64,000 nt of DNA from Frankiales bacterium (GCA_025966315.1 JAOPUZ010000042.1:62001-126000), one strand, 5' to 3'; shown: positions 8,101 through 17,039, counted from the stretch's first letter. Notes: a model not told the origin generated them from the letters alone. Translations and numbers: made by a program.

Positions 8101-10428
8101 CTACGGAGCCGATGGCGGCTGAGCGGCAACCCACGCGGCCACGCCAGCTCGACTTGGCATGCCCAGCCGGCCCATGATGTTGCTGACGTGGATCTCGGCG
8201 GTCTTCTCGCTGATCCCGAGCACGCGGCCGATCTGGCGATTGGTTTTACCGCTCGCGACCAGGTCGGCGACCTGGATCTGCCTTGTTGTCAGAACGACTG
8301 CGGTAGCCGTCTCGGCCTGCTTTGGCTGGGCGACCGCAACAGCCCATGCGAGGACAGCTGTCCGCGCGGCGGTACGTCCACTGTGCTTCTCGTGGTCGGC
8401 GGCGACGCGGCCAAGCGCCGCGCGAACCTTCGCATCCACGGCGCCCAGGCGACGCAACTCGTGCTCGGTGGGCCTGGTTGCGCCGAGATCCCGCTGAGTT
8501 TGGGCCGCACCGATCAGCCGGGCGGCGCTCGTCAGAGATTCGCGGACCGCAGCGATATGGGCCAGCGCTTCCAGGCACTCCGCGCCGCCGCGCCGATCTC
8601 CGACGCTCTCGTGCAGGACAAGTGATCGGACGAGCAGCTGGCCGGCCTCGTCGACCGCACCTCGATCGAGCAGTGCCGTCGCGAGACCTCGCGCCGACTG
8701 GGCAACGGCCCAGTCATAGCTGAGATCCTCGAAGTAGCTCAAAGCTTCTCGTAGCAATGGTTCCGCCGCTGAGCGGTCCGTCGCATCCTCGCCGTCGACG
8801 GCCAGCAGACCGAGATCGTAAGCCGACCAGGCCGTCCCCCGAACGCTGCCGCGGCGTTCGCAGATGATGCGCGCCGAGCGGTAGCAGCCAGCCGCGTCGG
8901 CGGCGTCGCCGAGACCGCGGGCCACGTGGCCGAGGAATGAGAGCGCTACGGCCTGGCGTCGTTCGTCCCCGATCGCTTCGCTGAGCTCGACCGCCGACCG
9001 AAGATCCTGATCCGCCCGGGTGAACTCGCCGCGCCCTAGTCCGATCACGCCGGCCGCGGTCAGCGTGGCCGCCCGGGCCTTCTCATCGAGGCCGCCGGGC
9101 ACGGCCTCGATCTCGTGCAGTGCGTCGAGCAGCGCGGCGCCGTTTAGCAGCGAGCCGTGCAGGTGGCCGTACCAGGCCAACGCGACGCCGAGCCAGGCTC
9201 GCTCCACGCTTGGCCCCAGGTGGTCGAACGCAGCGGCCAGATCCGGTTGCATCGCGTCGAACTCGGCCCACCTTGTGTTCTCCTCGTCCGTGCCGATGGT
9301 CGCCTCCCAAGCCGCTCCGATACCGGCGAAATAGCGCGCGTGGCGATCTCGAGTCAGGCCAAGCTCGCCGCTGCCAACGAGCTGCTCGCCCGCGAAGTCG
9401 TGGATGCTGGCCAACATCGTGAATCGCGCGGAACCCTCGCCCGCGGCGCGCTGAATCAGACTTTGGTCCAGCAATGATTCGATGGCAGCGAGAGCGACCG
9501 GTGCCGAGAGCCCGCACACGGCCTCGGCTGCGGCCATGGTCCACTCGCCGACAAGCACGGCAAGCCGGCGGAAGGCGGTCCGCTCCGCGTCTGGCAGCAG
9601 CTCGTGGCTCCAATCGATCGCCGCTTCCAGCGTGCGATGACGGGCCGGGGCGTCTCGTGGTGCACCGGACAGCCCAACCGTCCGATGCTCGAGGCGGAAC
9701 GCCAGCTCGCTCGGCGTGAAGACGCGCAGTCGAGCCGCGGCCAATTCGATTGCCAGCGGCAATCCGTCCAGCCGGAGGCAGATCTCGACCAGGGGACGAG
9801 CGGTCCGCTGGGTCAAGGTCACGTGGGCCGGCGCGCGGGCGAGGAGAAGTTCCACCGCCGGGTTGCCGGCCAGCCGGGCGACGTCCTCGGCTTCGAGTGC
9901 GACCGGCATCGGCAACGGTGGCACTGGGTACTCGACCTCGGCGAGTAGGTGCAATCGCTGGCGGCTGGTAGCCAGCACGCGCAGCCGAGGCAGCCGTTCA
10001 AGCAGGTCGGCGACGGCCGACGCGGCGTCGAGAAGGTGCTCGTAGTTGTCGACCACGAGCAGCATTTCGCGGCCGGCGAATGCGGTCACGACGGAGTCGA
10101 CGGACGGTGCGTCTCTGGCGTCGTTGGTGTCTCGGGTGCCTCGCGCATTTCGCGTGCTGGGAACGCCGATGCCTCGCGCGAGCTCAGCGGGCACCTGCGC
10201 CGCGTCGTGTACTGGGCCCAGGTCAACCCAGGCAACCCCGTCGGCGAAATCGCTCGCCATCGTGGCCGCCACCTCGAGGGCGAGCCGAGTCTTGCCGACC
10301 CCGGGTGGACCGGTCAGCGTGACCAGCCGGGACGGTGAGGCGGACAGAATGCCGCGCAGCGCGTCTACCTGTTCGGTCCGTCCGACCAACACGGACGTCG
10401 CGACCGGTAATGGGCGGCTGACAGCCAC
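8101..10428 (-). CDS. LAL-type LuxR transcriptional regulator with ATPase and TPR-like region
   Basis: The protein has 775 residues. An N-terminal STAND-type ATPase carries Walker A GPPGVGKT and a Walker B-like LLVVDNYEH. A long helical TPR-like middle follows. The C-terminal LuxR helix-turn-helix reads LTTRQIQVADLVASGKTNRQ, then IGRVLGISEKTAEIHVSNIM. Residues around 92-108 form a low-complexity Arg/Asp/Thr stretch that looks inserted between ATPase motifs. The start is GTG 10428. The regulator heads a minus-strand block and lies 100 bp upstream of the methyltransferase, so it is the likely activator of that operon. The ligand is unknown. Confidence 0.9.
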   Translation of the reverse strand: MAVSRPLPVATSVLVGRTEQVDALRGILSASPSRLVTLTGPPGVGKTRLALEVAATMASDFADGVAWVDLGPVHDAAQVPAELARGIGVPSTRNARGTRDTNDARDAPSVDSVVTAFAGREMLLVVDNYEHLLDAASAVADLLERLPRLRVLATSRQRLHLLAEVEYPVPPLPMPVALEAEDVARLAGNPAVELLLARAPAHVTLTQRTARPLVEICLRLDGLPLAIELAAARLRVFTPSELAFRLEHRTVGLSGAPRDAPARHRTLEAAIDWSHELLPDAERTAFRRLAVLVGEWTMAAAEAVCGLSAPVALAAIESLLDQSLIQRAAGEGSARFTMLASIHDFAGEQLVGSGELGLTRDRHARYFAGIGAAWEATIGTDEENTRWAEFDAMQPDLAAAFDHLGPSVERAWLGVALAWYGHLHGSLLNGAALLDALHEIEAVPGGLDEKARAATLTAAGVIGLGRGEFTRADQDLRSAVELSEAIGDERRQAVALSFLGHVARGLGDAADAAGCYRSARIICERRGSVRGTAWSAYDLGLLAVDGEDATDRSAAEPLLREALSYFEDLSYDWAVAQSARGLATALLDRGAVDEAGQLLVRSLVLHESVGDRRGGAECLEALAHIAAVRESLTSAARLIGAAQTQRDLGATRPTEHELRRLGAVDAKVRAALGRVAADHEKHSGRTAARTAVLAWAVAVAQPKQAETATAVVLTTRQIQVADLVASGKTNRQIGRVLGISEKTAEIHVSNIMGRLGMPSRAGVAAWVAAQPPSAP

Positions 10429-10665
10429 GGGTGGATCCTACGGTCAAAGGGCTCAGCCAGGGAAACCACACTCGGTCGGTGGGTGTGCGCGGGTTGTCGA
10501 GAGTTCAAGGCTGGTCCGGGAAGGACACGACGTGCGGGAGCAGCGGCCACACGCTCCGCAAGGCAAGGTTTCGTCCTGATGATGCTCGCGTTTGCTAAGG
10601 ACGTTTCACACCGTTTGTCGCTCAGCGGTGCCGTGGGATATCGTCACCGGACTGCCGGGCGCTCG

Positions 10666-10703
10666 GTTCGTCGGGCTTAGCGCAGTTCGTCGGGCTTAGC
10701 ACA
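10666..10703. repeat. 19-bp direct tandem repeat
   Basis: GTTCGTCGGGCTTAGCGCA is followed directly by GTTCGTCGGGCTTAGCACA, with one base different. It lies in the gene-free region, and no function can be read from it. Confidence 0.7.
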
Positions 10704-11039
10704 GGGCCTTGAAGGGTAGGGGATTTATGAAGTGATGCGACCTGCCCCTGTGCGTCGTTTGCGACGAGCGGGCCCGTCTTAAGTGCAGCTATTGAGCGGT
10801 AAACGTGATCGCGGCCAAGCCGAGTGGCAGGTGCGCTGAATCTTCTTCGCTGTTGACTTAGCTATTCTTCTCGACACAGCACTAGTTGCTTTTCGACGTT
10901 CGGCGTCAGCCGGTATTCGACTCAGGAATGCATTCATGTTCGGCAAGGAAATCAGGCTTCTGAGTCCGTTGGTGCCTGAAAAGTCGTACGTCTATGTCTT
11001 TCTTCTGGGCCCGTGGGTACAGGAGCGCAAATTTTAGAA

Positions 11040-11071
11040 CCCATTCGCAGAATGGGCTTCGCAGAATGGGC
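11040..11071. repeat. Hairpin with duplicated arm upstream of the secreted-protein operon
   Basis: CCCATTC-gca-GAATGGG forms a 7-bp stem (11040-11056). The 14-mer TTCGCAGAATGGGC occurs twice in tandem (11044-11057 and 11058-11071), so two alternative hairpins can form. It lies about 115 bases upstream of the secreted-protein start and could be an operator or attenuator. Confidence 0.5.
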
Positions 11072-11184
11072 CCTGACTCTCACAAACGAACTGATATTTT
11101 CCCCAGCGGAATAAACGGAAATGCCCTGCCCCTGCCCCTGCCGCTGGCTTGGGTAATCCGCTCGAAAAAGTTTCGGAGTGTGGC

Positions 11185-11679
11185 ATGCAACAAGCAGTAA
11201 AGAGATTCTGCGCACGACCTGTCCGGCGTCGCCTGGCCGTGGCGGGAGCAGTGTCCGCTGGGCTACTCGCCTTCGCGCCTGCGGCGAATGCAGTCGCCTG
11301 GTGGTCGATCAGCAATCCGCTGACAGCCACAAGCGGAGGTGTCGCGAAAGCGCAGGCGTATGGGCAGTTCGACAACGTGTCTTACAGCTATGCCAGGGTG
11401 AACAACAACGAGCGGGACCCCCAGCCCGGTGGTAACAAGGTGTTCGTGGACAACGCTTTCCAGTTCTACGCGCCGTCCGCGTCCGGCGTTATGGGGTGGA
11501 ACGTATACAGCACACAGCAGACGACCCGGAGCAACTCGGCATCGTGGTTGTACTACCCGAAGCAGACCTCGTTGTCGGAGGACTCGTCGCAGGCTCGGGC
11601 TCGCATCCACACCTGTGAGGACCAGTCTTTCTCCCCCGACCCGTGTTCGGTCAACGCGCTCCCTAGCTTTACGTACTGA
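11185..11679 (+). CDS. Secreted protein of unknown function encoded with an ABC transporter
   Basis: This is a 164-residue protein with a clear Sec signal peptide (arginine-rich start, hydrophobic core [12 protein letters not shown], cleavage near ANA-VAWW at about residue 36). The mature part is rich in Ser, Asn, Tyr and Trp, with two cysteines close together near the end ([16 protein letters not shown]). ATG 11185 has GGAG six bases upstream. The stop overlaps the ABC ATPase start as TGATG. This layout, a small secreted protein followed by an ATPase and multi-spanning proteins, recalls lactococcin-972-like bacteriocin cassettes. I see no clear sequence match, so export or immunity is only a guess. 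Confidence 0.7.
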   Translation: MQQAVKRFCARPVRRRLAVAGAVSAGLLAFAPAANAVAWWSISNPLTATSGGVAKAQAYGQFDNVSYSYARVNNNERDPQPGGNKVFVDNAFQFYAPSASGVMGWNVYSTQQTTRSNSASWLYYPKQTSLSEDSSQARARIHTCEDQSFSPDPCSVNALPSFTY

Positions 11680-12466
11680 TGAACATCGGGACGGAGGAAC
11701 CGCTGCTCTCCTTGCAAGGCATCCGCCACCAGTACTCCGCGCATCGGGGACAAGCCGGTCCGGCCGTCGATGACGTGAGCGTCGAGGTGGGGCCGGGCGT
11801 ACTGGGATTGCTCGGCCTGAACGGCGCCGGAAAGAGCACGTTGCTACGGATCGCAGCTGGTCTCCTCCGTCCCGTCGCAGGGTCAGCCACCGTGTGCGGG
11901 TCATCGCTGTACTCAGGCGCTCACCGCGCTGCCTTGACTCACTTGGGCTACATGCCGCAGGAATCGCGGTCATCAAACACCTCACCAGCCTCGACTACCT
12001 GCGTTACCTCGCCTGGCTTCGTGGTATGCCGGTCAGCGGCACCCGCCAAGCGGCGACAGAAACCCTGGCTCGTGTCGGACTCGCCGATCGTCATCGAACG
12101 AAAGTGCGAGCGTTGTCGGGCGGCATGGTGCGCCGTCTAGCACTTGCGCAGGCGATCGTGGCGGATCCTCACATCTTGCTGCTAGACGAACCCACGACCG
12201 GTCTCGATCCGGCCCAGCGGGCCGGTCTGCGACAGCTAGTCGCGGAGGTAGCGGTCGACCGCGCCGTGGTTTTTTCCAGTCACCTGATCGAAGACATCGA
12301 GGCCATCTGCGACCGTGTGATCGTCCTGCACGAAGGACAGGTGTACTTCGACGGCGCCCCGGACGCGCTGCGCATGCAGGCAGACGACCCGGCCGCTCCG
12401 CAGGCGACAGAGCAAGCATTCTTAAGGTTGATCTCCCGCCCCGCGGTTTCGGCGACCGGAGGCTGA
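11679..12466 (+). pseudogene. ABC transporter ATP-binding protein, interrupted by a frameshift
   Basis: The first part, from ATG 11679, carries the Walker A motif GLNGAGKST and runs to THLGYMPQE near 11965. Homology then continues in a different frame: [19 protein letters not shown], the signature [15 protein letters not shown], Walker B ILLLDEPTTGLDP and a His-loop SSHL, ending at 12466. The frame change is equivalent to one missing base near 11960-11975. I see no classical slippery heptamer there. All catalytic motifs survive and both partner genes are intact, so this is a recent mutation, a sequencing error or programmed frameshifting. An intact product would be about 262 residues and would power the two membrane proteins downstream. 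Confidence 0.8.
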
Positions 12467-12470
12467 TTCG

Positions 12471-13712
12471 ATGCCGTTCTTCTGGCTCCGGCGCGGGTCC
12501 GCGCGGGTCCTACTGCCTGTATTCGTTGCCGTTACGATCGCGGCCGTGCTTAGCCGGGGCACGCCGTGGCGTGGCGAGTGGGGTTGGACGGTCGATTGGG
12601 CCGGTGCCGCCGCCGATCTCCTCGGACCACTACTCGCCGGCGCCGTGGTGTGGGAACTATGGTTCGTTGGCCGCCACGGAGTAGCTGACCTCGTGCCGCA
12701 GACGCGCCGACGACGTTGGGCCGCCGTGACGCTCGTTGCGCCTTTGTGTCTCACCGCGATCGTCGCCCAACTGATCGCCACTGGTCTTGCCCTCGTGCTG
12801 ACGTCCACCACCAGTCCGGGCGGTCACATTCCCGTGGTACCGGTCGTCTTACCCTTGGTCCTACTGCTTGGCTACGCCGGAATCGGCCTGCTCGTGGGAT
12901 CCTGGATACCGACGGCACTGGCAGCACCGTTGACCGTGGTCGGAGCGTTCGCTCTCGGCCTGGCCGATCCAGCGGGGCTGCCGCGGCTGCTTCGGGTCGG
13001 GGGCTCGACCGGTTCGGTCGCGGGTCTGACCTGGTCCGTTCGGGTGGCTGGTCTGCTGATGATGTGCTGGCTCGCAATCGCCGCCTTCGGTGTGGCCTTC
13101 GGACTGCTAAGTCAGCCGGGAAGGACTCGTGCGGCACTCGCTGCGGTCGTGGTCGCCTTTGCGATGTTCGTGGGTGGCCTGGTCGCGCTCGACCGGGCAT
13201 CCCATGAGGTGCTCGTTGCCGACCGCGGCCGCATCCGGTTTGACTGCCTAGGAGATCGGCCAACCGTGTGCCTAGCCGACGAGACCCGCACCCATCTGTC
13301 CGCCGTCGCGGCTGAGGCCGATCGGTTGGCGCAGCCGCTATTCGCGCTCGGGGTGACGGTGCCGGCGCGTTACCGCCAGCAGTTGCCTTATGCGACGCCA
13401 GACCCGTCCGTCGGCTTGCTCAACCTGACCGACGATCCGACGTCGCCCGTGCAGGTATCCGGCTGGCTCGCGACACCGGCCGCCTGTCCGCAGTGGTTCG
13501 CTCCGGTACCGCCGATCGGGGCGCTGCCAGTGCCGTCGCTTATCGCCTACTGGCTGCGAATTCGATCTCGCCTAGAAACCGCTGACTCTAACTCTCCTGA
13601 GGGGCGTTGGGTGCATTCAGGCGCGTCGGCTGATGACTGGGTCCGGGTCAGCTTCGACGCACTTCGCCGGTGCGATCTCGACCATGTGTCGTTGCCGACC
13701 GGGCTCGAGTGA
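12471..13712 (+). CDS. Multi-spanning membrane protein with C-terminal extracytoplasmic domain, probable ABC permease
   Basis: The protein has 413 residues. About six hydrophobic helices occupy the first 250 residues, for example LLPVFVAVTIAAVL, VVPVVLPLVLLLGYAGIGLL and AALAAVVVAFAMFVGGLVAL. The last 165 residues are polar, contain several cysteines and probably face outward. The ATG at 12471 has GGAGG upstream and lies four bases after the ATPase stop. I infer an ABC permease for the secreted-protein system. The family is not recognised. Confidence 0.65.
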   Translation: MPFFWLRRGSARVLLPVFVAVTIAAVLSRGTPWRGEWGWTVDWAGAAADLLGPLLAGAVVWELWFVGRHGVADLVPQTRRRRWAAVTLVAPLCLTAIVAQLIATGLALVLTSTTSPGGHIPVVPVVLPLVLLLGYAGIGLLVGSWIPTALAAPLTVVGAFALGLADPAGLPRLLRVGGSTGSVAGLTWSVRVAGLLMMCWLAIAAFGVAFGLLSQPGRTRAALAAVVVAFAMFVGGLVALDRASHEVLVADRGRIRFDCLGDRPTVCLADETRTHLSAVAAEADRLAQPLFALGVTVPARYRQQLPYATPDPSVGLLNLTDDPTSPVQVSGWLATPAACPQWFAPVPPIGALPVPSLIAYWLRIRSRLETADSNSPEGRWVHSGASADDWVRVSFDALRRCDLDHVSLPTGLE

Positions 13713-14350
13713 CGCACCCGAGGCGCGCATCCGGCAGCCGCGCGACGACGGCCCGCGCCGCTGCCACCGTGATCCGCCTGATACTGCTAGGCCAGCTCGG
13801 TCGCATAACTCTGGCCTTGCTGGTGATCTTGCAGGGTGGCATAGGAGCTTTCGCCGACGTGCGCCTGCAGTTGCCGCTGGCCGGGCGTGGGCTGGCATTG
13901 CTATCGCTGCTGCCGATCGCGACTGCGGTCCTCGCGGGCTACTCCACAGCGTCCCGGCTCGGGACATTCGAAACTGGGCTGATCCGGCACTCACCGCGTC
14001 TACGGGCCGGCCTAGTCGTTGGCGTTCTGGTCGCCTGCAGCACTGGACCGGTCGTATTGCTGGCGCGAGGTGCTGACCTCCGTCTGCTGGAACTCACTGC
14101 GATCGAAGTTTCACTCGCGCTGCTCGCTGTAATCGCGCTTGGCGCGTTGGCCTGGCTGCCAGTCGTGTTGGCCGGCTTCGGCCACCTGATCTGGCGTTCA
14201 ACAGTTGCCGGCGGGGGGACGACCGACACCGCCAGTGCCTTGCTGTTACCAGGGCCAGCCGACATGACCGGTGTATTGACGGTCGCTGCCGTCGCGCTTG
14301 CGGCTGGGTGTTACGTCTGGCTCGGCCCACGGCAATCGCTCCCGGTATGA
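13709..14350 (+). CDS. Membrane protein, probable second subunit of the ABC system
   Basis: The protein has 213 residues with about five or six hydrophobic segments (LGRITLALLVILQGGIGAF, LALLSLLPIATAVLAGYSTA and others). The start is GTG 13709, which overlaps the previous stop as GTGA, so it is co-translated with the permease-like protein. It ends the operon, and a strong hairpin follows at 14383. Function is assigned by position only. Confidence 0.65.
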   Translation: MTHPRRASGSRATTARAAATVIRLILLGQLGRITLALLVILQGGIGAFADVRLQLPLAGRGLALLSLLPIATAVLAGYSTASRLGTFETGLIRHSPRLRAGLVVGVLVACSTGPVVLLARGADLRLLELTAIEVSLALLAVIALGALAWLPVVLAGFGHLIWRSTVAGGGTTDTASALLLPGPADMTGVLTVAAVALAAGCYVWLGPRQSLPV

Positions 14351-14382
14351 AGGTGCCCGTGCAGACACTAGGCCTCCCGCCG

Positions 14383-14429
14383 AATCGAGCAACATCTGGC
14401 ATCCCTGAGATGCCAGATGTTGCTCGATT
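14383..14429. terminator. Perfect 20-bp hairpin between convergent genes; copy 1 of a dispersed palindrome
   Basis: The arms 14383-14402 and 14410-14429 pair over 20 bp around a 7-base loop, followed by a T-rich run (TCTTCTTT). The left arm contains GCAACATCTGGCAT. It separates the plus-strand ABC operon from the minus-strand VOC gene and probably terminates both. A related copy lies at 36914-36960. Confidence 0.85.
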
Positions 14430-14446
14430 TCTTCTTTAGCGGCGGA

Positions 14447-14839
14447 TCAGGGCTGTTCGACCACCATCAGGGTGTGGCCGGTCGGGTCGCGGAACCAGAA
14501 CATCGGTGGCACGGGGTCACCCATCCGTGACACCTCGGCGTCGACGTCCACCCCGAGCGCCTTCATCTCGGCGTGAGTGGCGTCGATGTCGTCCGTGGTC
14601 AGCGTGATCCCCGTCTGCGTCGGGGTGACCGGACCGTCCTGCGGTGGCGGCGGCGCCAGCGCGATCCCGGTCGTCCCTTGCGGCGGGTACACCTCGACCC
14701 AGCGGTAGCCACCGCCGAAGGCGGTATCGGTCTGCTTCTCAAAGCCCAGCGATTCATAGAACTCGATCGCGCGATCCTGGTCGACCGTCGGGACACAGAC
14801 CAGACTGATCTCGCGGATCCGGGTTGCGGTAATGGGCAT
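14447..14839 (-). CDS. VOC superfamily (glyoxalase/bleomycin-resistance-like) protein
   Basis: The 130-residue protein has the paired beta-alpha-beta-beta-beta pattern of the vicinal oxygen chelate fold: RAIEFYESLGFEKQTD in the first half and a C-terminal FWFRDPTGHTLMVVEQP. This last signature is typical of the lactoylglutathione-lyase-like subgroup. ATG 14839 is preceded by AGGAGG at ideal distance. It stands alone. The substrate is unknown; relatives are dioxygenases, lyases or drug-binding proteins. Confidence 0.85.
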   Translation of the reverse strand: MPITATRIREISLVCVPTVDQDRAIEFYESLGFEKQTDTAFGGGYRWVEVYPPQGTTGIALAPPPPQDGPVTPTQTGITLTTDDIDATHAEMKALGVDVDAEVSRMGDPVPPMFWFRDPTGHTLMVVEQP

Positions 14840-14900
14840 CGTGGGCCTCCTGATGTAGTGGTTGTGCTGTCGCCAGCTAAGACTGGCAGCGATGGTCGAA

Positions 14901-15030
14901 CTAATCGGTCGCGGCGAATGGTTCCGCATTCGACGGTTCGAGCCGCGCCCGCCACAGTTGCGGGTACGTTTCGCCGGCTCGGAGTAGCTCGTCGTGAGTG
15001 CCCAGCGCACCGACGTCACGCCGGTAAGCA
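14901..15030 (-). pseudogene. Remnant of an ABC exporter: C-terminal end of the nucleotide-binding domain
   Basis: Reading the minus strand down to a stop at 14901-14903 gives about 40 residues containing LGTHDELLRAGETYPQLWRA. This is the hallmark tail of multidrug-type ABC exporters, the GTHDEL segment after the H-loop. Upstream, the frame runs into the stop of the NarL regulator gene and has no Walker motifs. Only the last piece of a once larger gene remains. Confidence 0.65.
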
Positions 15031-15046
15031 GGCGGCCGTAATGGGC

Positions 15047-15718
15047 TCACGGGCCGCCACGCCAATGCGCTATTCGGCGGTGATCAGGACTGAAACCGTT
15101 GCTGACTCCCCAGAGCACGGCCTGCGTGCGGCTGGCGACGCCGATCTTTCGATAGATACTGCGGATGTAGGACTTGATGGTGTTAGGGCTGAGGTAGGTC
15201 AGCGCGGCAACATCAGCATTGTTCTTGCCCTGAGTGATCAGCGCCAGGATCTCCGATTCGCGATCAGTCAGACCCTCGAGCCGTCCAGGCCAATCCAGCC
15301 CCGGAGCGCTACGGGCCCGAAGGGGCGACTCGCTCACAACCTGCTCGCCCGCATGGACAGCCTCGAGCGCGGTGACGAGCTCACGCGCGGGCAGCGTCTT
15401 GGACAGATACCCGTCGGCCCCCTGCTCGAGTGCGCTGCTCACCAGGTCCGGATGGAAGTTCCAGGTGTAGACGACGACGCGGCGTGCCCTTGGGTTCGCG
15501 ACCAGAACAGCGATCTCATCGTGATCGGACTCCGGCTGGGCGAAAGAGTCGTACAGGACGATGTCAACGGTGTCGGTCACGGCCTCGTTCGAATCAATCT
15601 CGGCAGTGACCACCCGGCCGCGGTACTGGTCGAGCATCCGCGCTACCCCTAGCAGCACCACGTCGTAGTCGTCGACCAGCGCAATGCTGATCGGCGAGCT
15701 TCGAGTCGACGCGGCCAT
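15047..15718 (-). CDS. NarL/FixJ-type response regulator
   Basis: The protein has 223 residues. The receiver domain has the acidic pair in IALVDDYDVV (16-17), the probable phospho-acceptor D57 in VLYDS, and the conserved lysine in YLSK. The C-terminal LuxR helix-turn-helix reads LTDRESEILALITQGKNNAD, then YLSPNTIKSYIRSIYRKIGV. There is no histidine kinase next to it, so it is an orphan regulator here. The small DUF6131-like membrane peptide is divergent from it. Confidence 0.87.
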   Translation of the reverse strand: MAASTRSSPISIALVDDYDVVLLGVARMLDQYRGRVVTAEIDSNEAVTDTVDIVLYDSFAQPESDHDEIAVLVANPRARRVVVYTWNFHPDLVSSALEQGADGYLSKTLPARELVTALEAVHAGEQVVSESPLRARSAPGLDWPGRLEGLTDRESEILALITQGKNNADVAALTYLSPNTIKSYIRSIYRKIGVASRTQAVLWGVSNGFSPDHRRIAHWRGGP

Positions 15719-15838
15719 GTTCCGACGATAACCTCCTTAGGGGTGTACCGCATCCGCCCTAGGGGTGCCTAGGTTTGGTCGGTCAGAGCGCCGTGGACCC
15801 GAACAAGCCGGTCCGCTCGCCGGGGTCAGGAGACTGTC

Positions 15839-15994
15839 ATGATCGTTCTCGGAATCATCCTGCTCGTCATCGGATTCATCGCTAAGGTCGCCATCCTCTG
15901 GACAATTGGAATCATCCTCGTCGTGATTGGCGCGATCCTCGCCGTGGCCGGCATGGCTGGTCGCGAAATCGGCGGCCGCCGACACTGGTACTGA
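15839..15994 (+). CDS. DUF6131-like small membrane protein, 51 aa
   Basis: The frame encodes 51 residues: MIVLGIILLVIGFIAKVAIL, a second hydrophobic helix (IGIILVVIGAILAVAGMAG) and the end REIGGRRHWY. The length and the RRHWY end match the DUF6131 family, common in mycobacteria and relatives. AGGAG lies just upstream of the ATG. The function of the family is unknown. It is divergent from the orphan response regulator. Confidence 0.82.
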   Translation: MIVLGIILLVIGFIAKVAILWTIGIILVVIGAILAVAGMAGREIGGRRHWY

Positions 15995-16036
15995 GGGCCC
16001 ATCACCGAGCCCGGGCACGGACGGCCAGTCTGGGTG

Positions 16037-17005
16037 CTAGTCGCGGGGCGCTGCGGGTGCCTGCTGTTGCTCGCGAGCACGTCGTTTGCCTTCGTGCATT
16101 GCTTGTACGCGGGCGATCGGTATCGCTCGACCTTCCTCGACCAAGTCGGCCGCTAGCGTTTGGGGCAACGGCAACAGAGTCGACCAGGACGCGGCCGTCG
16201 CGAGCAGGGCTGGCACGTTGTGCATGGTGAAATCGGACGGAGCTACCTGCTCCAGCTGGTCCCACGGCACCGGAAAAGACACCGGAATTCCGGCGCGAAT
16301 GCGTGGGCTGTAGGTGGCAACGACCGTCGCCGCGCCGACACGGGTGGAGTCCAGGAACACTTTGCCGCCTCGTTCCGCGCGGACATAAGCCGTGGTGGCT
16401 AGTGCTGGATCGAGCTTTTCTGCGCGCGCTGCGACTGCCCTTGTTACGGCTGCGGCCTCTTCGACGGTGGCGGCGGTGATCGGCACGAAGATATGGACGC
16501 CTTTCGCGCCGCTGGTCTTCACCAGTCCCGTCAAGCCCGCGGCGGCAAGGGTTTCGCGTACTAAGTAGGCCGCCTGCACCGCGAGCCCGAAGGCGCTTCC
16601 TTCGGGCGGATCGATGTCGAGCACGAGGTAGTTCGGGGAGTCCGGCTGATCGATGTGAAATAACGTCGGGTGGTATTCCACAGCGCGTTGGTTAGCGAAC
16701 CAGAGCAACGTTCTACGGTCGTTGCACAGTGCGTAGGACACATTGCGTCTTGAGGACTCAGCCCACATTGTCACCGTCGGCACCCAGGTGGGCGTGTACT
16801 TCGGAACGTTCTTCTGCATGAAGGGTGCTTGTCCGCGCAAGACCCGTAGTACCGAAAGCGGGCGACCGGTCAGCGCGGGGAGCAGGTGATCGCTGACAGC
16901 GTCGAGATAGTCGACCAGGTCACGTTTGGTCGCGGCAGCATCCGGAAACAGCGGTTGATCGAGATTGGTCAGTGGCACCCCGTCGCGCACTTCATCGGTT
17001 CCCAT
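16037..17005 (-). CDS. LigD-type primase-polymerase domain protein (NHEJ polymerase)
   Basis: This 322-residue stand-alone polymerase domain is of the archaeo-eukaryotic primase kind found in LigD. The catalytic acidic pair is in LVLDIDPPEG, the nucleotide-binding motif is KTSGAKGVHIFVPI, and the third acidic residue lies in VFLDSTR. The N-terminal LTNLDQPLFPDAAATKRDLV is the usual start of this family. ATG 17005 has GTAGGAG upstream. In end joining it fills gaps, often with ribonucleotides, together with Ku and a ligase. Neither partner is in this window. Confidence 0.88.
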   Translation of the reverse strand: MGTDEVRDGVPLTNLDQPLFPDAAATKRDLVDYLDAVSDHLLPALTGRPLSVLRVLRGQAPFMQKNVPKYTPTWVPTVTMWAESSRRNVSYALCNDRRTLLWFANQRAVEYHPTLFHIDQPDSPNYLVLDIDPPEGSAFGLAVQAAYLVRETLAAAGLTGLVKTSGAKGVHIFVPITAATVEEAAAVTRAVAARAEKLDPALATTAYVRAERGGKVFLDSTRVGAATVVATYSPRIRAGIPVSFPVPWDQLEQVAPSDFTMHNVPALLATAASWSTLLPLPQTLAADLVEEGRAIPIARVQAMHEGKRRAREQQQAPAAPRD

Positions 17006-17039
17006 GACGCTCCTACCCGATAGAGATCCACTTCGGAGG

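Larger units (their letters stand above)
10429..11184. other. Long intergenic region without a supported gene
   Basis: This stretch of about 750 bases separates the LAL regulator from the secreted-protein operon. It has lower GC than its surroundings and no frame with convincing codon use and ribosome site. It holds a 19-bp tandem repeat (10666-10703), a short hairpin with a repeated arm (11040-11071) and a possible -35 TTGACT at 10853. It probably carries promoters for the operon at 11185. Confidence 0.5.

Noticed and set aside
11950-11975. Programmed -1 frameshift in the ABC ATPase.
   Set aside because: No slippery heptamer in the right frame and no clear downstream pseudoknot; mutation or sequence error is simpler.
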